From Gelatoporia subvermispora B (taxonomy: Eukaryota > Basidiomycota > Agaricomycetes > Polyporales > Gelatoporiaceae), in NCBI GenBank assembly GCA_000320605.2, contig KB445817.1:143879-207878 (forward strand): a DNA stretch of 64,000 nucleotides, written 5' to 3'. The translations under genes were made by a program, and so were the position numbers. Under the pieces are notes generated by a model. That model did not search any database. It worked only from the letters and a program-made list of their open reading frames with translations, and was not told the DNA's origin. Numbering within the stretch: position 1 is the first letter of the stretch; every line of letters starts with the position of its first letter. Below are positions 44,961 through 57,273 of the stretch, one piece after another.

Positions 44961-47207
44961 ATGTCAACCGAGAAAGCCAGCGTAGCTGCGTCCCTACCGC
45001 AGGTACACGCTCCCCCTACACAACGCGTAACGTCGTCTGGATCGTGGCAGACTGCATGAACTCCGGTATGTGGCACGCGCTCCTCTGTCAATAGAAGAGT
45101 CAAATTATGTCGAGCATAGGACGCCAGCATACGACGCTCACGAAAGCTCTCCATCTCTGAGAAGGATGATAATGATCCACGCCCAACGACGGATCATGCA
45201 CATATTATCAACCCATTATTGACGGGCAGCAGGGAGGTGGTAGACGCAACCTGGGACAAATTTGCAAAGAGGCTTCAACGACAGGATGAGGATTCTGCCA
45301 AAGTTTGGAAGGAGGAAATTGATGCGCTGTTGGTCTTCGTGAGTACGCTTCATGCTGTACGACATCTGCGTTTTCAATATCCTGGAAATAAGGCGGGACT
45401 GTTCTCTGCGGTCCTCACAGCGTTCAACGTCGATCTTTACAAATCGCTAAAGCCCTGTACACCCGCAGCAAGTGATACAAACACCCTGGCTCTGATCCAC
45501 TTGATCACATTACTCAACAACGGTACAACGCCAGAAATGCTTGCCGCAGCTACCGTGTCCGACAATTGTAAACCAGGATCCGCGGCAGTCTGGATCAACG
45601 CGCTCTGGTTCGCGTCCCTTGTTCTCAGTCTATCATCAGCGTCAATCGGCATTGTGATTCGCCAGTGGCTAAATTACTTCACGAGCGCCACTCCAACGAC
45701 AGGAAAACAAGACGTCTACATTCATTGTCTGCGCTGGGACAAGGGTGTAATTTCCTGGCGTGTCCCCGAGCTCATGGCCATTCTCCCCATCCTCCTCCAG
45801 CTTGCCTTAACCTTGTTCTTCATCGGCCTTGTCATACTACTGTGGACGCTCAACAAGAGTGTTGCAATCGTGACAACAGTATTTGTCAGCGCAGTGCTCG
45901 GCTTCCTCGTATTCAGTACGGTCGTTCCTGCATGGAGTCCATACTGTCCATACAAATCGCCACAAGCCCTCCTCGTTCACACCACAGCGCATTGGGTCAT
46001 GCGCCGCATCGACTCGATCTGGAAGACCCTTGCCGCAATCTCCGCAAATGCCGCCGATTCTTGGGCGGTCAGAGAGATTTGTTGGCTACGTGACGGCCTC
46101 ACTCGGTTCTCTGGATATACTCAGGAACTTCACCGCAGACCTGAGACGCTATATAGGAACTGGGCATCCTTGGAGCAGGCGGTCGTGAAACCCGCAGAGG
46201 GAGACAATCCGCACCACAAGACCATGTCTTGGATCGAGGATCACATCTTCGCTTGCGGTCACGTGCTTCTTATGGACGAGGTTCTCCTCAGCGAAGTGGT
46301 TCCGACGTGCCTGATGGACTTCAACGAGGTGTTCGATGAAGACACAGCCGCTCGCCACGCACTCAAGCGCTTACAGTGCGTTTTCGAATGCGATCAGCCC
46401 TTGTCCAAATCGATGCACGCCTCTCTCGCTACGTTGGCCGCAACAAACCTCCCTGCTGATGCAGAGACCGCAGTTGCGAGCATGAACGAAGCGTATATCT
46501 GGGATATCATGCCTCATATAGTCGATGGCGGCGGGGGCGCTGTAGCGGCAGCTCTCCGCCACCTCGCAAATCACTCTGCGGTTCTACCAGATGTTAAATT
46601 CGTCACACCTTCGGAGAAGGAGACAATTGTAGAGCGTCTCATGGAGATTGCCATCGGCAGAGATGGTCCACGTCAGATGTGGACCGAGAACGAACCACTT
46701 CAAGATGTGGATCATGAATGTATGTTCACCTAGACTTCTATATTCATTCTCAAATCAATCTCAGCACATCCAGATCTCGCATATATTATTCGCATAATCT
46801 CGGAGAGAGTTTTAGGTCCTTCTTCAGCATCTAGAGCAGAGCGATCAGGTCGTGGCGAAGGCGGTATATTGCGCCGCCGAGTCAATGCTTGCGGGCTAGC
46901 GGCATACCTCGCGCGTTCCCTTCCTACTTCCTACTTCCTCGACACAGACAACTCGGAGTTCTTCGAGCATCTTACTTCTTTGCTCCGACACGTTGGACGC
47001 GCCGGCGAACACGTGCATCTCAGCGCCGATCGCAGACTCCAGTGGCACTTCGACGTTCTGCTAGATCACCTCTCTCATCTGTTATCCACCTTTGATAGCC
47101 AGCTCCATCCAGCACTGGCAACAGCCACTCAGACATTGAATGTGGTTCGGAGTCTGCGGGCTGCTCGGCGTAACAAGAAAGAGTACCGGAATACGGGACG
47201 ACTCTAG
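44961..47207 (+). CDS. DUF6535-family membrane protein, copy 2
   Basis: Proposed exons: 44961-45002 (MSTEKASVAASLPQ), 45147-45338, 45393-46719 and 46774-47207. Introns two and three (45339-45392, GTGAGT..AAG; 46720-46773, GTATGT..CCAG) lie at the same protein positions and phases as in copies 1, 3 and 4; the first is uncertain. The family core begins WKEEIDALLVF|AGLFSAVLTAFNV. SVWINALWFASLVLSLSSAS and IVIRQWLNYF follow, then LPILLQLALTLFFIGLVILLW and a second helix after NKSVAIV, then CPYKSPQAL. At least four membrane helices sit in the N-terminal half. The C-terminal half is soluble and helical. Role unknown; the location is likely an internal or plasma membrane. The unspliced 45219-46733 frame is open because intron two is a multiple of three. 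Confidence 0.8.
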
Positions 47208-47969
47208 TCAATGAATACGCACTGAACACGACGTCTGCTCGTTCACTTGCGCACTCTGTTCTCCGAACTTAGTCCTTCAACGGCAGTTTCTCAACCCTTA
47301 GTCGCGACCTGGGTAAGTATCACTTAGATTGTGAGTCTCAGTAGCTAGGATTTATTATGTTGAATGTCCTGCCGCTCTTATTTGCAATGAAGTCATGACT
47401 CATTACGATAATATCCCTCGGGTTAATGCGTTGTCGTTGCTTTGTAATATATACTAGCAGTCATAGACCGCTACTTTGCAGCTATCTGAAGACAATTTAA
47501 GATATTTCACTCAAGCCTTTTGGAATGCTAGGAAACTCTCGGATCTAGCAAACTCTCCGACGTGAGGCGTGCATAGTACGCACGTGCGACATCATCACTA
47601 AGCGAGCCCGGTTGTGGAGATGTGGCGGTGCGCCGGTGACCTCGGTCCTTGGATCACTAGTTCGTGCGTCCTGTGGTCCCTTCAGCAATTGCTTGCATCT
47701 ACGGAGAAACGACTTTCTTAGCTCGTCATACACCTTTCCTACGTCCGAGTATGGGTCACACGTGCAATCTTGTACCACAGTAAGTATTCCTATTGTCTTC
47801 TTACATGCGACCAATATTGTCGTCCCGCGCTGTCAGAATGGTCCAAATTCTCTCAGCCTCACTTTCCGGTTTGGAGCATGAGCTGTACATGTATGTGTTT
47901 GGGCGGTGTGAACGTCATGAGTCACATATAGCTCGCTGAGCCGCAGTCCCTATCTTCTCTCCGGTCTAC
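47208..47969. other. no supported gene; one unexplained minus-strand frame
   Basis: A minus-strand frame at 47814-47545 (89 codons) contains YSDVGKVYDELRKSFLRRCKQLL, which reads like a real amphipathic helix, but it has no ATG, motif or splice partner that I could confirm. Confidence 0.35.
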
Positions 47970-50447
47970 ATGGCGTCGCTTTGTACTCAACCCAGTGAGG
48001 GAACGGTGGACTCCGACAATAGGCCGTCCCTTGATTCAATTTCATTGTACACAGATGTCAGCCCAGTAGATCAAACAGTGCGTGATTTCCCAATCTTACA
48101 CAACTAACCCTCATACTGTATAGACAGAAGAAGTTGATGGAAATCAAGTTCACGCAAGCCGGTCTGCATCGCGTGCTGCAAGAGCGCCCGAAGTCTGGAA
48201 TCAGGCTGCGAACGATGATGACGTGATGCCTATGGTGATCGTACTCTCTGCCTGTTTGCGGATTCAACTTATAGAGTGACCGCATGTAGCTTTCTAAGAG
48301 ACCTCCATCTGTCAATGGGGATCGTCCGTTGACGAAGGACGACTTAACTTGCCATTGCAGGCGAGAGAAGCCATCAGTTACCACATCGTTCACAGAAGCA
48401 GATGATCCATGGGCGCAGTGTGCGAAGCAGCTTCGCGAACATGACGAAGATGTTACCAAACGGTGGAAAGAAGAGATTGATGCTCTTCTGGTTTTTGTAA
48501 GCATAGTCGGCACGAGTTCTTGGTTAACCCGTCTGATTTTGCTCACAGTCTGGCTTATTCTCCTCTGTGCTTTCTGCGTTCATTGTCGAATCTTACGGCT
48601 CGTTGACACCGCCATCTCATCCCATCGCAGAAGACTTCTTGTATCAAATATCCCTACAACTAGCCAGCCTTGCATCGGGAAACATAACGTCTCCGTCAGA
48701 CGTTCCAATGATCTATAGCACTCCCCGGACCCCGTCTGGTCCGGCTCCATCATCGGTCTGGATCAATTTCCTGTGGTTCAGTAGCCTCGCATTAAGCCTT
48801 GCTACGGCCAGTATCGGAATTGTAGTTCGTCAATGGCTCAACCACTTCGTCAGTCCAACATCATCAGATCCTCAGCGTAGCGCCTACCTGCATTGTCTCC
48901 GCTACGATAGAGGTCTGAGGGCATGGGGTGTACCAGCTATCATGAGTGCCCTCCCTGTCTTGCTTCAGGTTGCGTTGGGCCTCTTCCTCGGCGGTCTTGT
49001 CATCCTAATGTGGACGTTAAACGAGGCGATTGCAGGGGCGATCACATTCCTAGTCGGGTGCTTATTCATGTTTACTGTCTTCACGACAGTCGGACCTGCG
49101 ATCAGGTCTGAATGTCCATACAAATCACCACAAGCCCTCGTTTTTCTATGGTCGATGCAAAGTATTTTCTCCTCCCTCCCCTTCCGACTCTTTCGTCGCA
49201 TTATCACCAGGAAAGGCACAAATGATAGCGTTTCAGCTCCTAGCGATTCGTTCTCAGTTGACATACCTCCCAGTGCGGACGACTACTCCAACACAAACTA
49301 CTCGACTCCTCCACAAGGTATCGTCGAACGCCTCGGGATTCCCGCTTCGAGCTTAGTTGGACGTCTGCTCATTGGAGACCATCCAATAATGATTGTCTTG
49401 AATACTTGGAGACGTCGGGTCGCGGCCTACGCTGGGCATCCGGGAAACCGCACATCGTTGACCGGCTGGAGAGCACGCGAACATTCCCTCCTCTCAGACA
49501 ACACGCCCCACAAGTCTCTGCCAAACATCATGGAGTGGATTAGCGCAAATGTGCTGACATGCGCCGATGCAGTACTTATGGAGGATTCTTTTCTTGATAC
49601 TGTTGTTCATCCTTGCATATCCGGGCCTGACGAGATCATACCTGCCATCAGAAAGTGTCTCAACGCACGGGTCGATAACAGGCGTCCTTTGACGCAGGAG
49701 GGTAGGCGAGTTTTAGAGCGGATGATTGTTGAGCTGGCACCAAGGATTGCTCTCATTGGTGAAGAGATCCAGGCACGATCATTTCTGCAGGACGTATGTA
49801 AGCAAATTGACAACTCGCCGAACACGGACTTCGCTCGAAATTCCATCGCAAGCTGTGCCCATCTATGCTCAGCCAACTTCTCCTTTTCGTTCCGCGAGGG
49901 CGTGGCAGCACTGCTGACGAGCATCGCCCGAAACCTAATTCGACGCGATCAGTGGCCCGCCCTAGCGGCAACCAACCATGAACCGGCGAGATCATGTCTA
50001 CCAGCGCACGATAGTATGTATATATATTTCACGTAGTACGTTACATCACTCATGCGCACCACACGAAACATTTTAGATATACATTTCCTGATACAACATG
50101 CACAAATGCAGGTGTCAAACCCGGAGATCAACTTAGATATCGACAACTCTTTATCATCATGCTGTGTAGCGTTGCACCTCGTCGGTCAGCTGCCCAAATC
50201 CTGCTATCGTACCCAATTTCGCGCCGATGCTTTTGGGCTGCTGAATGCCGCATTCAAGTTCAGCGGATCGCGATCGCGGAGGAAAACACCCATCGGGAAG
50301 TACTGGGGCGCCTTCTTTAACGGGGTCACTGCGGTTGCTGCTCGTTGCGAGGATTCAGAGCTGCTCAACCGAATGAGGACCGAACCTGGCTATGTTCGGT
50401 ACCTCTCAGTGCGCACCGTAGCCCCAAATATAGATGGAGCAAAATAG
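47970..50447 (+). CDS. DUF6535-family membrane protein, copy 3
   Basis: A start at 47970 (MASLCTQPSEG) is proposed, with introns after 48077 and before 48361 whose exact joints I could not fix. The rest is clear: exon 48361-48496 (EKPSVTTSF...WKEEIDALLVF), intron 48497-48548, exon 48549-50013, intron 50014-50076 (GTATGT..TTTAG) and last exon 50077-50447. The core reads SGLFSSVLSAFIVES, SVWINFLWFSSLALSLATAS, IVVRQWLNHF, LPVLLQVALGLFLGGLVILMW and CPYKSPQAL. The C-terminal part is about 300 residues longer than the membrane part and contains MEWISANVLTCADAVLMEDS, matching copy 2's MSWIEDHIFACGHVLLMDE. No lesion was seen in the main exons. Confidence 0.8.
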
Positions 50448-51555
50448 ACATTTCTTGGAGCTTCCACCATGTACGACTGTCGCTGGTAGTTACAATGAAG
50501 CAGCTCGTGTCGAAATGTAACCCCCATCTCGTTCTTATAGTGCGCACGGGTGCTCGCCTGTCGCCATGTTGGTGTAATGTCAAACGTGAGATCCGGTCTT
50601 GATATTGGGACTATCGCTCGTAATGAGTGCAAAACACTGATGCTGATACGAGCAATGCCTGGTCACATCAAAACTAGGGATATACAAGTCCTAAACATGG
50701 TGAGCCAGAAGCCGGACAATCTGTGGATATGTGTTCTAGAAGGCCACACGAAAGACAGGAGTCGTCAAATACAGTTTGACAGTGATATTCCCACGGCTTT
50801 GTCTGGAGATTTATTATTGCATTGGACAATCGTGGCGATTAGTTACTTCCGCTCGCAGTGATTCCGGTGGATCGTGAAGAGGAACGCACAACCTCTTCGC
50901 AACACATGCTCAGGTATTGAGTCGATCGCACCAAGTGTCCCGCCTCTGGATCGCATATACACATCTCAGCGTCCTGCGGGTGGTCTGACGTCTGACCAAT
51001 GGTCAGAATTGTAGAATTGGGGAGACGGAGAACGACGGCCCTTTAAGCAGATCCTTGGTGCATTTGTGCATTTGCGTTAACAGGAGGCTTGAGCGTGGAC
51101 TCTAATGTAGAGCTGACGAGATCTTGCTGACGTACAGGCGAAATGATACAGCAGGATTGCGGAGCATCGTAATATCGTCGTCTGATGCTTCCTGGAATGA
51201 GGAGAAGTTGTAAACAGTCGTGTTGTCACATGAGCAGGAAACATTGTGCAGAATAGAAGACGAAGACGCTTCTTTTGCGGACGCAGAAGAGGACTCCTAC
51301 GCAAGGGTACTCGACAGCGACGAATTTCGGCACCGGCTGCAATCGGGCGCCTGCACGAACTCGTGAGCACTCGACGCTTCGCTACAGGCCCTCCCTCCAC
51401 ATCTACGCCTAAGATTCATAAGGAAACATAGCCCATGGGACGGGAAGTTCCATGGGGCGTCGAATGAGGGCATGTATCTCGTACCTGCTTTAACAACATC
51501 ATAGGTGAAGATAAATGGCACAAAACAAATGGCACAGAATGTTAATGAAGTATGG
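50448..51555. other. no supported gene
   Basis: Intergenic region between the 3' ends of convergent genes (DUF6535 copy 3 plus, WD40 minus). Short frames without support. Confidence 0.45.
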
Positions 51556-53040
51556 TTACAATATGAGGTCCTCTACCTCCCAGACTCGAACAGTACCATC
51601 AACGGAGCCTGAAACAAGGCGCTGGCCATCGGGAGAAAAGGCTACAGACATGACCGAGTCTCTATGTCCCTCGAGTGAACCGACGGCCTCCCCCGTCTCC
51701 GCATTCCATATTCGAATGGAACGATCGTCTGATCCAGAGACTATCCGCGAGCCATCAGATGAGAACGCCACTGTGTTCACAGAGCTCGTGTGGGCTTCAA
51801 CAGGGCCTACTGCAGTCTCCCCCGTCGCGACATCCCACACCCGTAAAGTCCGGTCTCCAGCGCCGGAGACAGCACGAGTGCCATCAGGAGAGAACGCCAC
51901 AGACCAGACAGGCCAGCGATGGCCGGCGAGTAGTCTCCCGGCTATGGCCTCTGACTCCATGTCCCAGATGCGTACCGTGTTGTAAATTCGGCCCGAACCT
52001 GACACGACTCGTGTACCGTCCCGCGAAAGCGCGATTGACTTCACAGGGGTAGGCCCACCTCCGAGCGACTTTGCAATGGCCGCGCCAGTCTTGGCGTCCC
52101 AGACTCGGATGGTGCCATCTTCTGAACCGGAAACGACTCTAGAGCCGTCGGAGGAGAACGCTACGGAGTTCACATCGCCAGTGTGCCCCACAATGGGGCC
52201 CACAACGGTGACCCCTGTCTCCCAGTTCCAGATCCGTATCTCGTTGTCATGAGAGCCCGAGACAACTTGGGTATCGTCAGGCGAGAAGGCGACTGTCCAG
52301 ACAACAGATCGATGTCCAACGAGGGGTCGACCAACGGGAACATCGGTCGATGCATGCCAGATGCGCACCGTCCCGTCGGTGGATCCAGAGGCGATGAGTG
52401 CTCCGTCGTGCGAGAACACGACGGAAAACGCGGCTTTGGTATGACCTGAAAGCGCAAATATTTCTCTACTTACTGAAATATAATTCGACGCGTTGATTAG
52501 CAAGCGGTATATATCGCATACATGGAAACACGCACAGGGGAGCACCCGCATGAGGTCAATCCATTGTGGATGTGCTCGGAGGACTGGCTTTAGCCGCTGA
52601 TAATCGTCCAAAGCAACAGGACTCGCGACGTTTGATTTCCCAATCCAAATGACGGTTGTAACTAGAAGGTGGACATGGTCCGGGGACAGTTTGTCTGCAA
52701 CCTGGGCAGCCTCTTTGATGAGCACACCAGATGCGCCCCACTGGCGGAGCTCGCGTCGTCCGGCCTCTGTACCAGTCTGCAGAGTCAGCAAGGATGACGC
52801 AAAACGCACACAGATGTCCACCTTGCGCGGCCAAATGTGTCACATTGCTGAACATATCCTCCGCTGAGACAGCCTTGCCCTCGGCAAGTTGCCGTATCTT
52901 CGCCTTGTATGCATCGATGGCTTCGCGCACAGTGGTTTGGCTATCTTGCTCGCAGAACCATTCGCGTCGAAGTCTGCATCTTTGTAGGATCCTCCGAGAT
53001 GCATCCGTAACGATTTGGCGAACAAACCTAAAATACGGCC
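51556..53040 (-). CDS. seven-repeat WD40 protein, N-terminus incomplete
   Basis: Exon 53040-52844 and exon 52776-51556 are joined by a 67-nt GTGACA..CTGCAG phase-0 intron with a CTGAC branch site; without it the frame appears broken. The N-terminal part is helical (REWFCEQDSQTTVREAID, AYKAKIRQLAEGKAVSAED) and then AAQVADKLSPDHVHLLVTTV. From about residue 165, seven WD blades follow: each has a GH/AH start, SGS.D core and RIW/RVW end, finishing RVWEVEDLIL-stop. Seven repeats make one closed propeller. In Agaricomycetes such near-identical repeats are common in NACHT/STAND-type receptors, but no NACHT P-loop is present here. A further 5' exon probably lies beyond 53100 (donor GTGAGT at about 53102). 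Confidence 0.8.
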
Positions 53041-55989
53041 TGCGCAAAGCGGTATGCACCGAGCGCGATTACACCTAAACCCCAGTGGACTGTCACTCAC
53101 CATCGCCGCAGATCAAGATAGGATTCGCCTGATCGACCTTTGAGTGGCGACTGGTGTATCCTCCTCGGCAACTTTGGAGTCGCAGATACAAGTCCATGCT
53201 CCTGTTCCCAGCCATTGACCTCCAATTATAATCAGCATTTTCTTTATGAGATCATGGGCATGTAATGACGTACTTCGACTGTAGATGTTTTCTGGGTCGG
53301 TGGTCTCGGTCGCGACATGCTAGAGCACCTCAAGTAGAGGACATGATGGCGTGCTCTGCGCCAGAGCTGCTGTCTCAGGGCGGAAAGTTGCGGTTGGGCG
53401 TCTGAGACTGTGAACAGCCCCGATTGAGTTGGAGCGACGTAACCCTGAACGTGAACTGTGCCCTACCGTCCTTTGCGCGTTGACGAGTCTCATCGCCTCT
53501 GACTCTGGCGCTCAACTTGGCATTCATATCAACTCTATTTCCTCGACTCTCCTTAGATTTATGAAACTAAATCTCCCCGCGTGCCCTCTCCATCAAAGTG
53601 GCGACCTCAACTCCCTGCGTCAATTCGGACGGCAGTCGCAAGCTGTTTCGTAGAAATTGAACCACTTGGAGTACATATATCCATTCTGATGGGCGCTAAT
53701 ATTTGCAAGATTGTGCATATGTCTCAGCCCGGAATCCGATCGTGTTCTTGTTGTGGGTCTGCGATGTAAGACACGCGATGACACTGGAGAGTCTGCCGAG
53801 AGTCGTGCAGGACATGGGACACTCCGATAGTGGTCGACGAGCCATCATTGTGAGCTCGCTTGGTAAGTCAGAACTGAACCAGTTACTAGATGTGTTACTG
53901 ACAAAGGCACAGATCGAGGAGGCCGACTATAGTCCAGACCCCGGATGAGCGAAAGGCAATCTCAAGCAGTGCGGCGTTGGCGTTGGGCTGTGGCTGCACT
54001 AGGTATGTACTATCCTCGAGAGAATGTAACGTTTGCGAGCCTGAAAACGATTCAGGGAGCCTTGCAGCCCGACTGGGCTACACGAATGCCGAAGCACCGT
54101 GCCACAATGCTACGCAATTAATGGGGACGTTGCCCTCAAGTGACCGCCACAATGTCTTCCCCTCAACCGGCGTTCATCGTGACTCTTTTTCTGTGTTTGC
54201 CAATTGCAAGTCCTCTTTGTCCTGCTCTTCTGCGACAAGTGAAGTCGACGCGATGCCCTCTGAGCTTTCGGATTTGCTCTAAGCTTGCTTGCTTTTGTGT
54301 CATTTGCTTCGTCACACCTCTCGGATCATGGCTAGTTCTTTATATCTTTCCTGCCATTGTGCTCATTTCACATACCCTATCAGCCCTGCATGCTCTCGAA
54401 GGGGAGAGTGGAACTCGAACTTAGCTCCGTAACTGCCGTCGTGGCGTCCCCTCTGCGTTGCTCGCTTGCCACACAAACTAACACTGTTGTGATGTCCTAT
54501 GATCTGCATGGTCGGTTGCGTCGATATCTTCGACATCTGTTACTGGAGCTCTTGAGGGTCTGGCGGCGCTCGAATTACTCGGTTATCCCTAAGCTCGTAC
54601 AAGATTTAGGCTAGGGATATATGAGCGGAGCACTCAATGTCGAGGATTCTCCCAACTTCGATATGGATTTTCTCGAGCTTCATGATTACCCTTGATGGAG
54701 GGATTTTTACTTATGCCGTGCGTCAGTACGGGCCCTGACGTCTTATACTGCAGTCTTCGGGTGTGGTTCAGTGGACTCCCGCAGCGCTACCTACTTGTGA
54801 GACGGTCGGTGCTTGTGGATGGGACGAATTTATGTTGAACACTTGTCGTCGGGGATTCTCATATCAAGAAGCCGTATTTGTTCTTCACTGAAGTGCTTGC
54901 TGACGTGCGGTTTGTTGTGCAATATGCGCTGAGCCTTGCATGATACGCAATGCCCGAGTACACCGAACTCACTTCAGCCGCATTTCGCTTACGTGATGGT
55001 ATATTGATCTCCTTACTGTAACTCTCGGAAATGCTGTTGCGCTGTTGACGTGGGGGACGGACTAGTACTCCTGCGGATCCATGAGCGCCACGCCATGGGG
55101 CCGTACGGGAAGAGCTCTGTGGCCTCATGTGCTCATCTCAAGAAAGCCTGGACCCTTCGCCAGATTCGCCCCGGGATCTATACTGGGACTAGGCACACAC
55201 TGACAGTCGAATCGATCAACCTCTACTTAGGCAGCGACTTCGCAGGATCCGCGAGGTCTATCTTTAGGATGCGTCGTTCGTTGTGTATCGCCGTGCTCAG
55301 TCATCCACATAAAGCAAGAGGCTTCGAACATATCACGACAGAGAACAAGAGGCTGAATCCGATTGACACCTAATCGATCGACTTGCCACTTCTGCCGCTC
55401 GACATCGGGGCATTGTGAAGAGAAGTCCCAGCAGCTAGCCCCGATCTTGCGCCCTACCTCCCAAATTGCCACGCACTCCCCGCGAATCTTCTCAGCAACT
55501 ATATGCTCGGGGTAGCCGCCCGACTACACTAGACTGGCCTAGTTCGGGGAATTTGAGTTTCTCTACGGACTTACAGATCCCGGTACGCACGCTCCCTGTT
55601 TTTGCCTCGCGCTGAAACAACTACAGGCACAGGTACGCTCCTAATTAGGATGCTCATGGGCGTGCACACAGCAGAATAGGCCACCCGAGACAATAGCAGC
55701 ACACGAGCCTGACGTCCGCGTACTGCGCGTCGACAGCAGCATCGAAGTTCGTCCCACCTGATAGATCGTTCGCAGCCCCGCTGAAGTTGGGGAACCAAGC
55801 TCCAATCAACCTACTGCATTCGTACGGCTTCTAGCCCCGGCACGCCCGCCACGGACGGACATTAACGCACCTGACGCCCCGCTGCGCCATGAACCCTGCT
55901 TCAATGCGCGCGAGAAGGCGCGCCGGACAGCAGAGCCTCGCAGAAGACCGCATGCGGCACTGGAGGGAAGCACCGCCCCATTCACATAC
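53041..55989. other. no supported gene except a possible 5' exon of the WD40 gene
   Basis: Near 53103-53160 a minus-strand stretch ending ILICGD|GTGAGT may be an upstream exon. Downstream, short plus frames (53776-53948; 54480-54614, containing RRYLRHLLLELLRVWRR) look partly protein-like but cannot be linked. Confidence 0.35.
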
Positions 55990-56502
55990 CAGCTCGGCAA
56001 GTATGGGCGTCTCCGCGCGTGAGAGCGGTGATTGGCTGATCGAAGGACAGGCGGGCCAGGCCCGTGTGTGGATCCAGCGCTCTGCAGTGGGCGCCGACGT
56101 CGACCGTCGACGCTCCTCGTCTTTCGCCCACCCGCTTCTGGATCTCGTCCACACCGCCCTCGTGATGCCGACGTCGGAGTTTTGCGCCCGTCTGTTCACG
56201 CCGTCGTGCTTCGCGGATCGTGATCGATCGAGGTCGGGCTTTCACTGCGACCTGCTCGTCCATCGTCTCAAAGCGTCGGGATATCACCAAATTTGGCTAG
56301 TCGGGGTGAAGAGGCGCCGATGACGCTACCGTCTCGGCGCGTCACCGCTGGCGGGGCACTGAAAGCGCAACGGTCACTAGACACACAGGATTAATGAGGT
56401 TTTTCCTAAGCTTGACGGCCTTCCATTTCTCCCGTCGGTCTAGCGGGGAACTCCGCGAAGGACGCATCTGCTTTACGGACGGGATGCCGCGGCGAAATGC
56501 AC

Positions 56503-56508
56503 ATAAAA
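56503..56508 (+). promoter_or_regulatory. TATA-like element of small membrane gene, copy 1
   Basis: ATAAAA lies 101 bp before the ATG in a block (about 56430-56603) that is almost base-for-base the same in copy 2 (ATAAAA at 61237-61242, also 101 bp before its ATG). The conservation of non-coding sequence reflects recent duplication as much as function. No transcription start evidence is available. Confidence 0.4.
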
Positions 56509-56603
56509 CGCGCTAGGCCGTAGGTGAGAAGCAGGGGCCGCCTTCGTCTCCTCATTCCCACTTCGATCCCACACATAGGAGTCGCTCTGGTATTTTATTA
56601 GCT

Positions 56604-57094
56604 ATGGCAAACTGGTGCGTTGAGATTATTGCTCGTGTCGGCGCATGTACTCAGGTGCTGTATGACAGGGTCGATGTTCTGTCCCTCCTCGCGACCCTTT
56701 GCCTAATTGGAGGGACCATCTATGCATGCCTATGCGCTATGGAGTTCTGTCGAGCAGTGGGCTCGTGTATGCAAGAATCGTACGTCGCTCCCTTACCAGT
56801 CGCTCCTGCAACACGGGCTGACAACCGCTCAGTCTGAGAATGAAAGGTGTCCATGTCTCCCAGCACGGCGCCTCTATCAGCGTCTCCAGCCGTTTGCAGC
56901 CAGACGACTGCATGAAGATTGCCATCGATATGCTGCACCGCAATCCGCGACCACACCACCTACCATCAACCCTACATGCGCCAAGCAAAGCATCGACTCA
57001 TTCATTCCCACTGCATCTCCACGCGCCCAAGCACTTTGCGCTCGACGTCGGCCGCAGATATCCCCGCGTCGGGTTCGCGCCCTCCGTGATGTAG
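56604..57094 (+). CDS. small single-helix membrane protein, copy 1
   Basis: Three exons: 56604-56614, 56669-56779 and 56833-57094, giving 127 aa. The first exon is only 11 nt (ATGGCAAACTG). Introns are 54 and 53 nt, GTGCGT..ACAG and GTACGT..TCAG. The product starts MANWVDVLSLLATLCLIGG, a membrane helix (about residues 5-30), followed by CRAVGSCMQES. After the second intron comes a short soluble tail: KGVHVSQHGASISVSS, a Cys-Met helix (DDCMKIAIDMLHRNP) and a His/Pro-rich end. The gene at 63068 shows the same three-exon layout with the same 11-nt and 111-nt exons, which confirms the splicing. Family not recognised. Confidence 0.75.
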
Positions 57095-57204
57095 CGCGCG
57101 TCAGCGGGAATTGCGTTTGAGGTCCAGCGAAAGCGCCGCATGTTTGTCAAGATACATGCATGACGTCTCACAACATGATGTATTCTACGAAGGCCAATGT
57201 GCTG

Positions 57205-57236
57205 CTCTCTCTCTATATATATATATGTATGTATGT
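57205..57236 (+). repeat. CT/AT/GTAT microsatellite
   Basis: (CT)5 passes into (AT)6 and then (GTAT)2-3, between the 3' ends of the convergent small gene and DUF6535 copy 4. Confidence 0.9.
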
Positions 57237-57273
57237 TGACAAACATCCACGTCCCCAGTAACCGACATCAGGA

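Larger units (their letters stand above)
55990..57094 (+). repeat. 1.1 kb direct repeat, left copy
   Basis: Matches 60727-61830 from accagctcggcaagtatgg to the stop of the small gene, with only scattered changes and small indels. It contains a CCAAT-type box (gtgattggctgat, 56030), a conserved upstream block and the small membrane-protein gene. The two copies flank DUF6535 copy 4. Confidence 0.85.

Noticed and set aside
52731..53078. Apparent frameshift in the WD40 gene near 52830
   Set aside because: A 67-nt GTGACA..CTGCAG intron with CTGAC branch site (52843-52777) joins both parts in phase, so no lesion is needed.
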